A stretch of 64,000 bases of DNA from CAJFUR01 sp904420575 (GTDB lineage: Bacteria; Actinomycetota; Coriobacteriia; Coriobacteriales; Eggerthellaceae), in the NCBI GenBank assembly GCA_965119745.1, contig OZ221973.1:2418001-2482000 (forward strand), read 5' to 3'. This document shows positions 16,821 through 24,915 of the stretch, in pieces (the first letter of the stretch is position 1; each line of letters opens with the position of its first letter). A model generated the notes under the pieces. The model was not told the origin of the DNA. It ran no database searches and saw nothing but the letters and a program-made list of their open reading frames with translations. The translations under genes and the position numbers were made by a program.

Positions 16821-18737
16821 ATGAGCAAGGATCTCGCGCGTCGTTCCATGGATCGACGCAACTTCCTGAAGGGCACCGCCCTCGTTGCCGGCGGCGCCGC
16901 CGTGGCGGGACTCGCCGGCTGCGCGCCGGCTTCCCAGAGCGCCGAAGGCGCCGGCGCGTCAGCGGCCTCGTCCACGGGGTCGGATGCTGCGGGGGCCGTG
17001 GCGCCCGGAGACACCGTTGCGGGCACCATCTGCGGCGAGGATTGGCTCGGCACCATGCCCGAGATCGCCGACGACCAGGTGACGGAAACGGTCGATGTGG
17101 ATATCGTCGTGCTGGGCGCCGGCCATGCCGGGTGCCAGGCCGCGTTGTCCGCTTCCCAAGCCGGCGCCAAGGTGGCGGTGGTGGAGGCGCAAGCCGAGGA
17201 AGAGTACGTGTGCTTCGGCGACGACATCTGCGCCTACAATTCCCAGTGGGTGACCGAGCAAGGCTTTGGCGGCTACGATCTGGGCGACATCACGGCCGAG
17301 TTCTGCCGCCGCGGCCTCGGTCGCGTGTCCCCTGGGGTGGTCAAGCTGTTCGTCGAGAATTCTGGCGAGATGTTCGACAACATGGTGTCCATCATGCCCG
17401 ATACCACCGACATGCTCGATCGCGAAGGCGGGCGCTGCATCATCCAGATCGCCTACGGCAAAGACAAGGGCAGCGATTACCCCATCGAGCAGTCCGGCTA
17501 CAAGGCCTGGGCCACTACGGTGCAGACCATCCAGACGGTGAATCCCACGGAGGTCATTCCCGGGCGCCGCATCACGCGTCTGACGGAATTCGAGTATTAC
17601 GCGCGCCAGGAGGCCGAGCGCAACGGCGCCACGTTCTACTTCGGCACCACGGCCGAGGCCTTGTCCATGGACGGAGACGCCGTCGTTGGCGCCTATGCCA
17701 AGAAGGCCGACGGCAGCTATCTCAAGCTGAACGCCTCCAAAGGCGTGCTGCTGGCCACGGGCGACTTCTCCAGCAATCCGCAGATGGTATGGAACCTGCT
17801 GACCGACATCTCCGAGTGGGCTTCCCGGGTGGGCATCAAAGAGGGCGAGCTGTTCGGCGGCGGCCGCGACGGCATGGGCCACAAGCTGGGCTGCTGGGCC
17901 GGCGGCGCCATCGAGCCGCATCCGCGCCCGACGATGAACATGTCCTCTGGCGTTCCCGGCCCTTGGGGCACGTCGGCGTTTTTGACCCTCAACGCCAAGG
18001 GCAAGCGTTTCATGAACGAGGCCATGGCCCAGCTGTCCGGCGCCGCCGCCTTGCGTCAGCCTCTGGGCGTCATCGCCTGCGTGACCGACGCCAACTACAT
18101 GAAGACCGTGCAGGGTGCCGGGCTTGACCACGGCGCTCCCAACTGGGGCTTCCCCAGCGGCATCGAACGCATGCAGAACGAGATGGCGGCGCTGACACCC
18201 GGCCCTGAAGGCGGCCAGGTGTCCGGAGTGGGCATTGCCGGCGTGAACGAGATCAACACCCACAACCCCAATGCCGAGCCCTACGGCAGCGAGACCGACG
18301 GCATGCCGAGTCAGGTCTTCATGGCAAACACCCTCGAAGAGCTTCTTGGCTACCTGGGCTACGAAGGCGAAGCGCTCCAGACCGCGCTCGACGAGATCGC
18401 CCGGTACAACGAGCTGTGCCATGCCGGCCGCGATGCCGACTTCGGCAAGGAGGCCGCGCTGATGATCCCCGTCGAGGAGGCGCCGTTCTACGGGGCGGTG
18501 CAGCAAAACGACGGCTCCACCAGCACCGGCCTGGTCACCCTGGCCGGCCTCGTCACCGACGAGAACCTGAACGTCATGAAGCTTGACCGCAGCGAGCCCA
18601 TCAAGGGCCTCTATGCTGCAGGCAACACCGTGGGCCAGCGCTACGGCATGGCCTATGCCACGCCCAGCGCGGGCAACTCCATGGGCATGGCGATGACCCA
18701 CGGCTACATGGCCGGCAAGATCATGGCAGCCCTGTAA
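16821..18737 (+). CDS. Tat-exported FAD flavoprotein 3 (ketosteroid-dehydrogenase-like end)
   Basis: A 638-aa FAD oxidoreductase with a Tat signal DRRNFLKGTA at 11-20 and an LAGC lipobox ending at C34. The FAD loop GAGHAG is near residue 98. The C-terminal FAD region GLYAAGNTVGQRYGMAYATP and AGNSMGMAMTHGY resembles 3-ketosteroid-1-dehydrogenase types more than fumarate reductase, and the fumarate-reductase Arg and His sites are absent (NEAMAQLSG, VTLAGL, ATPSAGNS). The substrate is unknown. The ATG at 16821 has GAGGAGGGA upstream. A terminator follows at 18791. It is divergent from LuxR B. Confidence 0.88.
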   Translation: MSKDLARRSMDRRNFLKGTALVAGGAAVAGLAGCAPASQSAEGAGASAASSTGSDAAGAVAPGDTVAGTICGEDWLGTMPEIADDQVTETVDVDIVVLGAGHAGCQAALSASQAGAKVAVVEAQAEEEYVCFGDDICAYNSQWVTEQGFGGYDLGDITAEFCRRGLGRVSPGVVKLFVENSGEMFDNMVSIMPDTTDMLDREGGRCIIQIAYGKDKGSDYPIEQSGYKAWATTVQTIQTVNPTEVIPGRRITRLTEFEYYARQEAERNGATFYFGTTAEALSMDGDAVVGAYAKKADGSYLKLNASKGVLLATGDFSSNPQMVWNLLTDISEWASRVGIKEGELFGGGRDGMGHKLGCWAGGAIEPHPRPTMNMSSGVPGPWGTSAFLTLNAKGKRFMNEAMAQLSGAAALRQPLGVIACVTDANYMKTVQGAGLDHGAPNWGFPSGIERMQNEMAALTPGPEGGQVSGVGIAGVNEINTHNPNAEPYGSETDGMPSQVFMANTLEELLGYLGYEGEALQTALDEIARYNELCHAGRDADFGKEAALMIPVEEAPFYGAVQQNDGSTSTGLVTLAGLVTDENLNVMKLDRSEPIKGLYAAGNTVGQRYGMAYATPSAGNSMGMAMTHGYMAGKIMAAL

Positions 18738-18790
18738 GGAACGGCTTCCCTTTCGCCGTGCTGGCCACTTCTGCAGCATTGGTTCGACCC

Positions 18791-18827
18791 GGTCCCCGGC
18801 GTACCCCTCCCGCGCCGGGGGCCTTTT
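18791..18827 (+). terminator. Terminator after flavoprotein 3
   Basis: Eleven-base stem GGTCCCCGGCG / CGCCGGGGGCC (one G-T pair) followed by TTTT. Confidence 0.8.
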
Positions 18828-18955
18828 CCGTCATGGCAGCTCCGTATTGCGTGCTAAGGCGGAGGCAACGGACGTGGTATCATGACGCACGAGGACGGCG
18901 GCGCGCGCAGCGGGCCGGCCGCACACCGGCGACGATGGAAAGAGGCTGACCGACC

Positions 18956-19852
18956 ATGATCGAACTGCATGACGACCACGTGTTCTACGCGTTCTCGCGC
19001 GATTTGGAGCCAGTGCTTGACGTGGACTCGGGAACCACGGTGCGCATCCGCACGAAGGACTGTTTCGGCAACCAGGTGCAGACGCCCGAAGACGAGCTTG
19101 ACTCCATCGACTGGGACGCCATCAACCCCGCCACCGGCCCCGTCTTCGTCAACGGCGCGAAGCCGGGCGGCGCGCTCAAGGTGGCCATCGAGAACATAGA
19201 GTTCGACGGGCAGGTTGCCTGCTGCACGGGCAAGGACGAAGGCGTGTGCGGCGATATGTTCGAAGCCTGGAGCACGCGCCTGTGCAAGATAGAGGACGGC
19301 CACGTGGTGTGGAGCGACGGGCTGCGGCTGCCGACGAACCCCATGATCGGCGTCATCGGCGTCGCGCCGGCGGGTGGCCCGGTGAACTGCGGCACGCCCG
19401 GCGCGCATGGCGGCAACATGGACAACACGGCCATCACCGTGGGCGCCACGCTGTATTTCCCCGTGGCGGTGGAAGGCGCGCTGTTCGGTTGCGGCGACAT
19501 GCACGCCGCCATGGGCGACGGTGAGGTGAGCGTCTCGGGCGCCGAGGCCGCAGGGCACGCCACGGTCACGCTGACGGCCCTGCCCGACCTGCATCTGGAG
19601 AACCCGCTCATGGAGAACGCGACGCACTGGGGGACCATCGCCTCGGAAGAGACGCTGGACGCCGCCGCCGACCGCGCAGTGCACGACATGGTGCGCCTCG
19701 TGCACGACCGCTGCGGCATGCCGGAAGACGAACTGGTGATGTTGTTCTCGCTGGTCGGCAACGTGCAGGTGTGTCAGATGGTCGACCCGGAGAAGACCGT
19801 GCGCTTCATGGTGCCCAAATACGTGCTGGACTCCTACGGGTTCGCTTTGTAG
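18956..19852 (+). CDS. Acetamidase/formamidase family protein
   Basis: A 298-aa FmdA/AmdA-type amidohydrolase that would release ammonia from short amides such as formamide or acetamide, in the cytoplasm. The family core is clear: CGTPGAHGGNMDNTAITVGA, LYFPVAVEGALFGCGDMHAA and MGDGEV. The length is at the short end for the family (about 300 in bacterial acetamidase-like proteins, 400 in formamidases). The ATG at 18956 has GAAAGAGG upstream. It is flanked by terminators on both sides, so it is a single-gene unit. A nitrogen-supply role is inferred from the family only. Confidence 0.88.
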   Translation: MIELHDDHVFYAFSRDLEPVLDVDSGTTVRIRTKDCFGNQVQTPEDELDSIDWDAINPATGPVFVNGAKPGGALKVAIENIEFDGQVACCTGKDEGVCGDMFEAWSTRLCKIEDGHVVWSDGLRLPTNPMIGVIGVAPAGGPVNCGTPGAHGGNMDNTAITVGATLYFPVAVEGALFGCGDMHAAMGDGEVSVSGAEAAGHATVTLTALPDLHLENPLMENATHWGTIASEETLDAAADRAVHDMVRLVHDRCGMPEDELVMLFSLVGNVQVCQMVDPEKTVRFMVPKYVLDSYGFAL

Positions 19853-19864
19853 GCGTCCAGGTCG

Positions 19865-19903
19865 CCGCATGCCCGCGCGCTTCTGGCGTGTGCGGGCATG
19901 CGG
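19865..19903 (+). terminator. Hairpin after the amidase
   Basis: Perfect 12-base stem CCGCATGCCCGC / GCGGGCATGCGG with a 15-base loop, 12 bases past the amidase stop. No strong U tract follows. Confidence 0.6.
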
Positions 19904-19984
19904 CATGCAAAAGGATTCTGAGCAGCGTTGCATGGGAGTCGCGCGACGCCGTCGTGAGTCGCTTTCCCTTGATCCTCCTTTTCA

Positions 19985-20027
19985 AAAGTGATATATTTGT
20001 CGCAATGTGTGATGAATATATCACTTT
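19985..20027 (+). promoter_or_regulatory. Inverted-repeat operator before the DUF3796/XRE pair
   Basis: Perfect 13-base arms AAAGTGATATATT (19985-19997) and AATATATCACTTT (20015-20027) around 17 bases. It lies 18 bases before the DUF3796 start, at a promoter-like AT-rich spot. The XRE protein two genes on is the natural candidate to bind it and repress its own operon. Confidence 0.65.
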
Positions 20028-20045
20028 ATGAAAGAGAGGCCGGCC

Positions 20046-20408
20046 ATGAGGATCAAGAACTCCTTTCTGAACGTCGGTGGTTTCGTCGGTCTGGTGGGGC
20101 TTCTGGGATTCCGCTATTTCGCGACCGGCGACCCGAACAACTTGTTCTTCTTCTCGTTCTTCGCCTTCTTTTCCTTCTTCATTCTGGGCGGCATCAGCTT
20201 CGAATACCCTGACGAGCGGTGGAAGGACAATTCGCGGCGCGCGGCCACCATCGGCTTCTGGGTCGCGGCGTGTTCGGTGTTCCTGGTAGGTTTCATAGCG
20301 TCCAGCGCATTCGGGTCGCGCGAGCTGGTTATCCTGGCCGCCGCCCTGGGCTGGATAGCCTCGCTGTTCTCTTACGCCATCGCGTTTCGCGCCTACGAGG
20401 CTTCGTGA
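20046..20408 (+). CDS. DUF3796-like small membrane protein
   Basis: A 120-aa integral membrane protein matching the DUF3796 pattern: a Gly/Leu/Phe-rich start (VGGFVGLVGLLGFRYF), a Phe-rich helix FFFSFFAFFSFFILG, the YPDERWKDNSRRAA loop and two more helices. Proteins like this commonly sit directly before a short XRE regulator, as here (13 bases apart). The function is unknown; a sensor or anti-regulator role is speculative. I chose the ATG at 20046 because GAGAGG lies six bases upstream; the ATG at 20028 has none and abuts the operator. Confidence 0.8.
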   Translation: MRIKNSFLNVGGFVGLVGLLGFRYFATGDPNNLFFFSFFAFFSFFILGGISFEYPDERWKDNSRRAATIGFWVAACSVFLVGFIASSAFGSRELVILAAALGWIASLFSYAIAFRAYEAS

Positions 20409-20421
20409 GGCGGGAGGCGCC

Positions 20422-20631
20422 ATGGGCGAATTCGTCTGCAACCTCAAGAAATACCGCCAGCTGGCCGGCTTTTCGCAGGACGAGCTGGCGGCCCTCGTCA
20501 TGGTGCGCCGCGAGACCATCAGCCGTCTGGAAGCGGGGAAGTACAACCCCTCCCTCAAGCTCGCCGTCGACATATCCCGCTCTGTAGGCGCTCCCATCGA
20601 GGAGTTGTTCGTGTTCCCGGAAGGGGAGTGA
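20422..20631 (+). CDS. XRE-family DNA-binding protein
   Basis: A 69-aa protein that is almost entirely a helix-turn-helix of the Cro/XRE type: LKKYRQLAGFSQDELAALVM, then RRETISRLEAGKYNPSLKLA. It follows the DUF3796-like gene by 13 bases and is probably co-transcribed. It likely represses the pair through the inverted repeat at 19985-20027. Confidence 0.88.
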   Translation: MGEFVCNLKKYRQLAGFSQDELAALVMVRRETISRLEAGKYNPSLKLAVDISRSVGAPIEELFVFPEGE

Positions 20632-20993
20632 CGCAAGGCCGAAAGCGTGTCGAGCGAGAGCGTCGGTCTTCGTGCGGTCCGTCTTCGCGCTCGTAAGACA
20701 GGCTTTTTTCTTGCCTAGTTGCCATGCCATGGTCCGGCATGAAAGAACCTCCAGGCTTTCCAGGCACAATACCCTCTTTTGGATGACGCGTATTTGCCCT
20801 TTACCCTTTTTCGTGAGACAGACGGAGCGTTCCGACCGTCATATCCTGGATCAAGGCCTTCCGCAGATGGCAAACGCGGGTTTGTGTCGATGCGTGTTTC
20901 CTCGAGCAGCGTCGTCTTGCCAACTGCGAGCCAACGGAAGGTGCAAGGACGTTGGAAGCCGGATGTGGTTCCGGCAGACGAAAGGGAGGAACG
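20632..20993. other. Control region upstream of flavoprotein 4
   Basis: About 360 bases without a gene. It contains the conserved 43-base block described separately at 20781-20823. A small hairpin AGGC / GCCT with a T-rich loop near 20700 could end the XRE unit. Nothing else is recognisable. Confidence 0.5.
20781..20823 (+). promoter_or_regulatory. Conserved block, copy A (candidate LuxR C site)
   Basis: GGATGAC, an 11-base variable stretch, CTTTAC and then CCTTTTTCGTGAGACAGAC. The same arrangement with identical spacing occurs at 24089-24131. Copy A lies 171 bases before the flavoprotein-4 start. I infer a binding site or leader element for the membrane LuxR gene at 22880. Confidence 0.65.
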
Positions 20994-22712
20994 ATGAGCG
21001 AAAAGGGCATGGGGCGGCGCGATTTCCTGAAGGCGGCGGCGCTCTCCGGCGTCACGTTGGGGGCAGCGGGCATGCTCGCAGGATGTGCGCCCAAGGAGCA
21101 GGAAGGCGCGGCGCCCAGCGGCGCGGTGGCAGGCGGAGACGTCGCGTGGGACAAGGAGGCGAACGTCGTCGTCGTGGGTTCCGGCACCGGCGCCTTCGCG
21201 GCGCTGGCCGCCAAGAAGCTGGGGGCGGAATCCGTCGTCCTTTTGGAGAAGGGGAACATGTGGGGCGGCACCGCGGCCACGTCGGGCGGCGGCATGGCCA
21301 TCCCGCTCACCGACGTCGCGAAGGCGGCGGGCGTCGAGGACTCGATGGAAGAGGTGCTCGAGTACTTCAAGAACGCGAGCGAGGGCCGCGCGAACCCCGC
21401 CGTGCTGGAATCGTTCGCGACGAACGGCAACGATTTTCTGAACTGGCTGCTCGAGACCACGGGCTGGCAGTGCAACCCCAGCCCCCTGTTCGGCGACTAC
21501 TACGAGCCCCTTGCAGGATGGAAGCCGATGGGACGCGGCAGCCTGGGCTTCGCCAAGGGCGAGACGCCGATCACGGCGGCGGAAATGTGGACCGACCTGC
21601 AGGCCGCCCTCGAAGAGGCCGGGGTCGAGATCATGATGGAGACGCCGGCCACGCAGCTGGTCACCGATTCGACGGGTGCCGTCGTGGGCGTCAAGGCGAC
21701 GTCGGGCAAGGACGAGGTGGCCGTCAAGGCGGACGCCGTCATCCTCGCAACGGGCGGGTTCGACCATGACGACGAGATGCGGGCGAAGCACATGCCCTTC
21801 AAGATCCTCGCCACGAACGCGGCGCTGACCAACACGGGCGACGGCCACAAGATGGGCATGGCCATCGGCGCCGACGTGTCGTTCATGGACTCCTGCTGGG
21901 GCGCGCCGGCCATCCTCACCACGGGACAGGACCCGCACGAGCTGATAGAGAGCGGCACGATCGCCCAGGAGATCGCCGGGACCGACTGGGCCATGTACCG
22001 CGGGCTTCCCGGCGCCGTGGTCGTGAACAGGAAAGGCCATCGCATCGGCAACGAGGCCACGGCCTACGACTCGTTCTTCCGCGCGTTCTCGTACTACGAC
22101 AACGGCGAGATGGAGCACCTCAACATCCCGTCATTCCTCGTCTGCGACGCGGCCTGCTGGAACACCTACTCCATGCCGGGGCACACCGTGGGCTCCATGG
22201 ACGGCGGCTTCTTCGACGAGACCTACGGCGGCGGCGAGGACGGCGGGGAGGTTCCCGCATGGTTCGTGCAGGCCGACACGCTCGAGGAGCTGGCCGAGAA
22301 GCTCGGCATCGATCCCGCAGGCCTCGCAGCCGAGATCGCCGCGTTCAACGAGAACGCCGAAAAAGGCGTGGACCCGGTCTATCATCGCGGCGAGAAGCAT
22401 CTCGACGTGTACACGTCCGGCGTGATGGCCGGCAGCCGCACGGATCTGGCGAACCCCGTGCTTGCGCCCCTGGCCACCCCGCCGTTCTACGGGGCGGTGT
22501 ACGTGCCCGGCACCTGCGGCACGGGCGGCGGCCTGACGATCAACGAGAACGCCCAGGTGATGAGTGCGTTCGGAGAGCCGATACCCGGCCTGTACGCCGC
22601 CGGCAACTGCTCGTCGGGCGTTTCGGGCGGCCGCTACGTGCATGGCGGCATCAGCATCGGGTCCGGTGCCGTGATGGGATGGATCGCCGTCCACCATGCG
22701 CTCGGCTTGTAG
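20994..22712 (+). CDS. Tat-exported FAD flavoprotein reductase 4
   Basis: A 572-aa exported FAD oxidoreductase. A Tat motif GRRDFLKAAA at 7-16, lipobox LAGC ending at C31, and FAD loop GSGTG at 62-66 are plain; the C-terminal FAD contact is GLYAAGNCSSGVSGGRYVHG. The fumarate-reductase Arg/His sites are replaced (NEATAYDSF, PGTCGTGGG, YVHGGISIG). The Tyr in ATAYDS might take the place of the acid Arg as reported for urocanate-reductase-like enzymes, but I cannot align it firmly. The ATG at 20994 has AAAGGGAGG upstream. Its upstream block matches the one next to LuxR C, linking it to that regulator although the gene is convergent with it. Confidence 0.88.
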   Translation: MSEKGMGRRDFLKAAALSGVTLGAAGMLAGCAPKEQEGAAPSGAVAGGDVAWDKEANVVVVGSGTGAFAALAAKKLGAESVVLLEKGNMWGGTAATSGGGMAIPLTDVAKAAGVEDSMEEVLEYFKNASEGRANPAVLESFATNGNDFLNWLLETTGWQCNPSPLFGDYYEPLAGWKPMGRGSLGFAKGETPITAAEMWTDLQAALEEAGVEIMMETPATQLVTDSTGAVVGVKATSGKDEVAVKADAVILATGGFDHDDEMRAKHMPFKILATNAALTNTGDGHKMGMAIGADVSFMDSCWGAPAILTTGQDPHELIESGTIAQEIAGTDWAMYRGLPGAVVVNRKGHRIGNEATAYDSFFRAFSYYDNGEMEHLNIPSFLVCDAACWNTYSMPGHTVGSMDGGFFDETYGGGEDGGEVPAWFVQADTLEELAEKLGIDPAGLAAEIAAFNENAEKGVDPVYHRGEKHLDVYTSGVMAGSRTDLANPVLAPLATPPFYGAVYVPGTCGTGGGLTINENAQVMSAFGEPIPGLYAAGNCSSGVSGGRYVHGGISIGSGAVMGWIAVHHALGL

Positions 22713-22738
22713 GCGCCCCTCGGACAACCCCTCCAAAA

Positions 22739-22773
22739 GGAAGGCCCGGTCGTTTTGTGCGACCGGGCCTTCC
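22739..22773. terminator. Bidirectional terminator, flavoprotein 4 / LuxR C
   Basis: Perfect 14-base stem GGAAGGCCCGGTCG / CGACCGGGCCTTCC with loop TTTTGTG, between convergent genes. AAAA precedes the left arm, so the minus-strand transcript gains a short U run. Confidence 0.8.
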
Positions 22774-22879
22774 CGCGTTCTCAGGCGTCGGGGAGGGGCT
22801 CTCGCCGGCTGTCTGGGCCCCGGCCCCGGAAGCGCGGGCCGCCCTTGCGGCAGCAGCGGGAACGCGGGCCTGCGCGTTC

Positions 22880-24049
22880 TCAGGCGTTCTCCTTGAAGAA
22901 GTCGATGAGCTGCTGTTTGGAATGAACCTCCAGCTTCGCGTAGATCCGCTTCACGTGGGTGCGGGCCGTTCCTTCGGAAATGAACAGCGCGTTCTGGATG
23001 TAGCGCAAGCTCCTTCCTTCCAGAAGGAGCAGCACGACCTCGGTCTCGCGTTTCGAAAGCCCTTTGGCCTGGGCAAGGCCTTGCGCCGCGCCGGACAGCG
23101 AGACCACCTGCTTGGGGGCCTCGAGCCAGGTGCTTTGGAAAAGGAAGAAGCTTGCCACGGTGGCGACCGACACCACGGCCGGCAGGTAGTCGGGGACGGC
23201 CGGGATGAGCCGCAGCAGCAAGCTGCCCAGAAGGGCGCCAAGCGTCCAGGCCATGTTCATGACGACGAAGTACATGGCCTTCCTGAAGCGCAGGCCGAAG
23301 GAGACGATCACGCCCAGGTCCATGTAGAGCAGCAGCATGAGCAGATACGAGGGCGAAGGAGCCGTCAGAAGGTCGCCGAGGGTGCCGGCAGAGGAGATGT
23401 CGCCGATCAGCATCACGAACCCGCTTGCGACCCCGAACAGGATGACGAGCAGGTTGGGAGTGGACAAGAACGTCTTCCTGGACACCTTTCCCGTCCGCTC
23501 CGTGAGCGGCAGCGGCGTGCGCGCGCCAACGAGCAGGACGAGAGGGGAGAGGACGACGAACGCGTCGTACACGGCATAAGGCAGCATCAGCAGGATGAAG
23601 CTGATGACGTAGTACAGCAAAAGCGAGCCGAACAGGGCCATCGTGAGCGTCTTCACGTCGTCGCATTTCGCCAGGTTCTCGATGCGCAGGATCTGGCAGG
23701 CCAGGATGGAGAAGGCCAAGAGCACCAGGCTCGCCCCCTCGAGCGTTCCCACCTGCGGCAAGGCCATGTCCGAAAGGAAGAGGAGCAAGGCAGAGAAGGA
23801 GGCGAGGGGAGGGGCGACCATCCGGAAGGCCACGGGTATCCGGTCCCACTTGGCCAATAGGACGACCGCGCCGGTAATCGCAGTGACCAAAGCGCTGATC
23901 AGGCTCGGTACCGGAAGCCCGTTCGTCTGCTGAGTGAACAGGCTCTCGTACGACATCTGATGGAGCCAGTACCAGATGACGGCATCGAGCAAAGCCGTCT
24001 TCGCCACCTGCCTTTTCCTGACCTTCCCCACCTTCAGATCCACCTGCAT
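22880..24049 (-). CDS. Membrane-bound LuxR-family regulator C
   Basis: A 389-aa regulator, the shortest of the three here. Residues about 20-310 form a polytopic membrane domain, and 331-389 are a LuxR helix-turn-helix (LSKRETEVVLLLLEGRSLRY, EGTARTHVKRIYAKLEV). The ATG at 24049 has AAAGGGGA upstream. Copy B of the conserved block begins 40 bases before this start, and copy A stands before flavoprotein 4. I therefore infer that it controls flavoprotein 4, the lipoprotein/Dabb pair at 24394-25576 and itself. Confidence 0.87.
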   Translation of the reverse strand: MQVDLKVGKVRKRQVAKTALLDAVIWYWLHQMSYESLFTQQTNGLPVPSLISALVTAITGAVVLLAKWDRIPVAFRMVAPPLASFSALLLFLSDMALPQVGTLEGASLVLLAFSILACQILRIENLAKCDDVKTLTMALFGSLLLYYVISFILLMLPYAVYDAFVVLSPLVLLVGARTPLPLTERTGKVSRKTFLSTPNLLVILFGVASGFVMLIGDISSAGTLGDLLTAPSPSYLLMLLLYMDLGVIVSFGLRFRKAMYFVVMNMAWTLGALLGSLLLRLIPAVPDYLPAVVSVATVASFFLFQSTWLEAPKQVVSLSGAAQGLAQAKGLSKRETEVVLLLLEGRSLRYIQNALFISEGTARTHVKRIYAKLEVHSKQQLIDFFKENA

Positions 24050-24393
24050 GGACGTCCCCTTTCGCTCCCTCGCTCAATAATACCTTATGGATGACAGGAA
24101 AAGGGACTTTAACCTTTTTCGTGAGACAGACCGCTTTCCCGTTCCTTGGTATGGTGGCAGAAGCCGGATCGACCAGGTGGGAAGCGCGCGAAGCGAGCAC
24201 GGATCTTTCAGGTTTTGGGAGAAACCCTTGTCAGAGTAGGTGCCGCACCCTTCTTTGTCAAGGCGGGGGCGTGCAAGGGCCCGCAAAGGCCCGCCGCATG
24301 GCCGGTTCGGTATTGACGGAAAGCCTGCAACGTGCAGGCGGCGCCGTGTCGCCAGAACGGGACTTGGCGCCACACGAGGAAAGGGGAAAGGGC
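24050..24393. other. Divergent region between LuxR C and the lipoprotein operon
   Basis: 344 bases without a gene, holding copy B of the conserved block at 24089-24131 near the LuxR side. The remaining 260 bases toward the lipoprotein start form a long leader with no recognisable structure. Confidence 0.5.
24089..24131 (+). promoter_or_regulatory. Conserved block, copy B (candidate LuxR C site)
   Basis: GGATGAC, 11 variable bases, CTTTAA, then the 19-base core CCTTTTTCGTGAGACAGAC, identical to the core of copy A at 20805-20823. It lies 40 bases from the LuxR C start and 263 bases before the lipoprotein start. Confidence 0.65.
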
Positions 24394-24915
24394 ATGCAGG
24401 AGAATCGTTCGCCGGGCATCTCCCGAAGGGCGTTCGTGACGGCAGGGGCGGTCGCCGGCGTCGCGTCGATCGGGATGCTGGCCGGCTGTTCGCAGCAGAA
24501 AGAGGAGGAGAAGCCGGTGACGGATCCCGAACCGCAGGCCGCCGCTCCTGAAGCTCCAAGCACGGCACCGGAGGAAAAGGTCTACCTAGTGGACACCTTC
24601 CGGCCGAAGCCGGGAGACGGGAAGGCGTTTCTCGAAGACTACCTGAAGACGTACGGCCCCATGGCCGAAGCGGCCGGGCTCACGCTCGAAAGCTCGACGG
24701 TGGCGCCCCCGATGTGGCTCGACAAGGACTCCAACGTCGTGCAGGTCGTCTGGTCCATGCCCGACATCGCGCAGGCGGCCTGGGCCATGTCGTCCGCGAC
24801 GCGCTATGACCCCGCCTATGTGGAATGGTGCTCGAGCGTACGGAAGCGCGTGGTGTCGCGGGACCGTTCGTACTTCGCGAGCGAAGACTATCTGGAGGTG
24901 CTGTGCAATGTTTAG
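24394..24915 (+). CDS. Tat lipoprotein with alpha/beta-barrel-like domain
   Basis: A 173-aa exported protein. SRRAFVTAGA at 10-19 is the Tat motif, LAGC ending at C32 the lipobox, and a Glu/Pro/Ala linker follows to about residue 65. The remaining 110 residues (KVYLVDTFRPKPGDGKAF onward) have the length and alternation of a ferredoxin-like dimeric alpha/beta barrel such as NIPSNAP or ABM types; this is a fold guess. No heme or metal motif is visible. The ATG at 24394 follows AAGGGGAAAGGG. Its stop overlaps the next start by eight bases, so the two products are probably made in step. It is linked to LuxR C through the upstream block. Confidence 0.78.
   Translation: MQENRSPGISRRAFVTAGAVAGVASIGMLAGCSQQKEEEKPVTDPEPQAAAPEAPSTAPEEKVYLVDTFRPKPGDGKAFLEDYLKTYGPMAEAAGLTLESSTVAPPMWLDKDSNVVQVVWSMPDIAQAAWAMSSATRYDPAYVEWCSSVRKRVVSRDRSYFASEDYLEVLCNV

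Noticed and set aside
23024..24200. Long minus-strand frame alternative to LuxR C
   Set aside because: LuxR C has membrane helices and an exact HTH; the alternative has only antisense-like composition.
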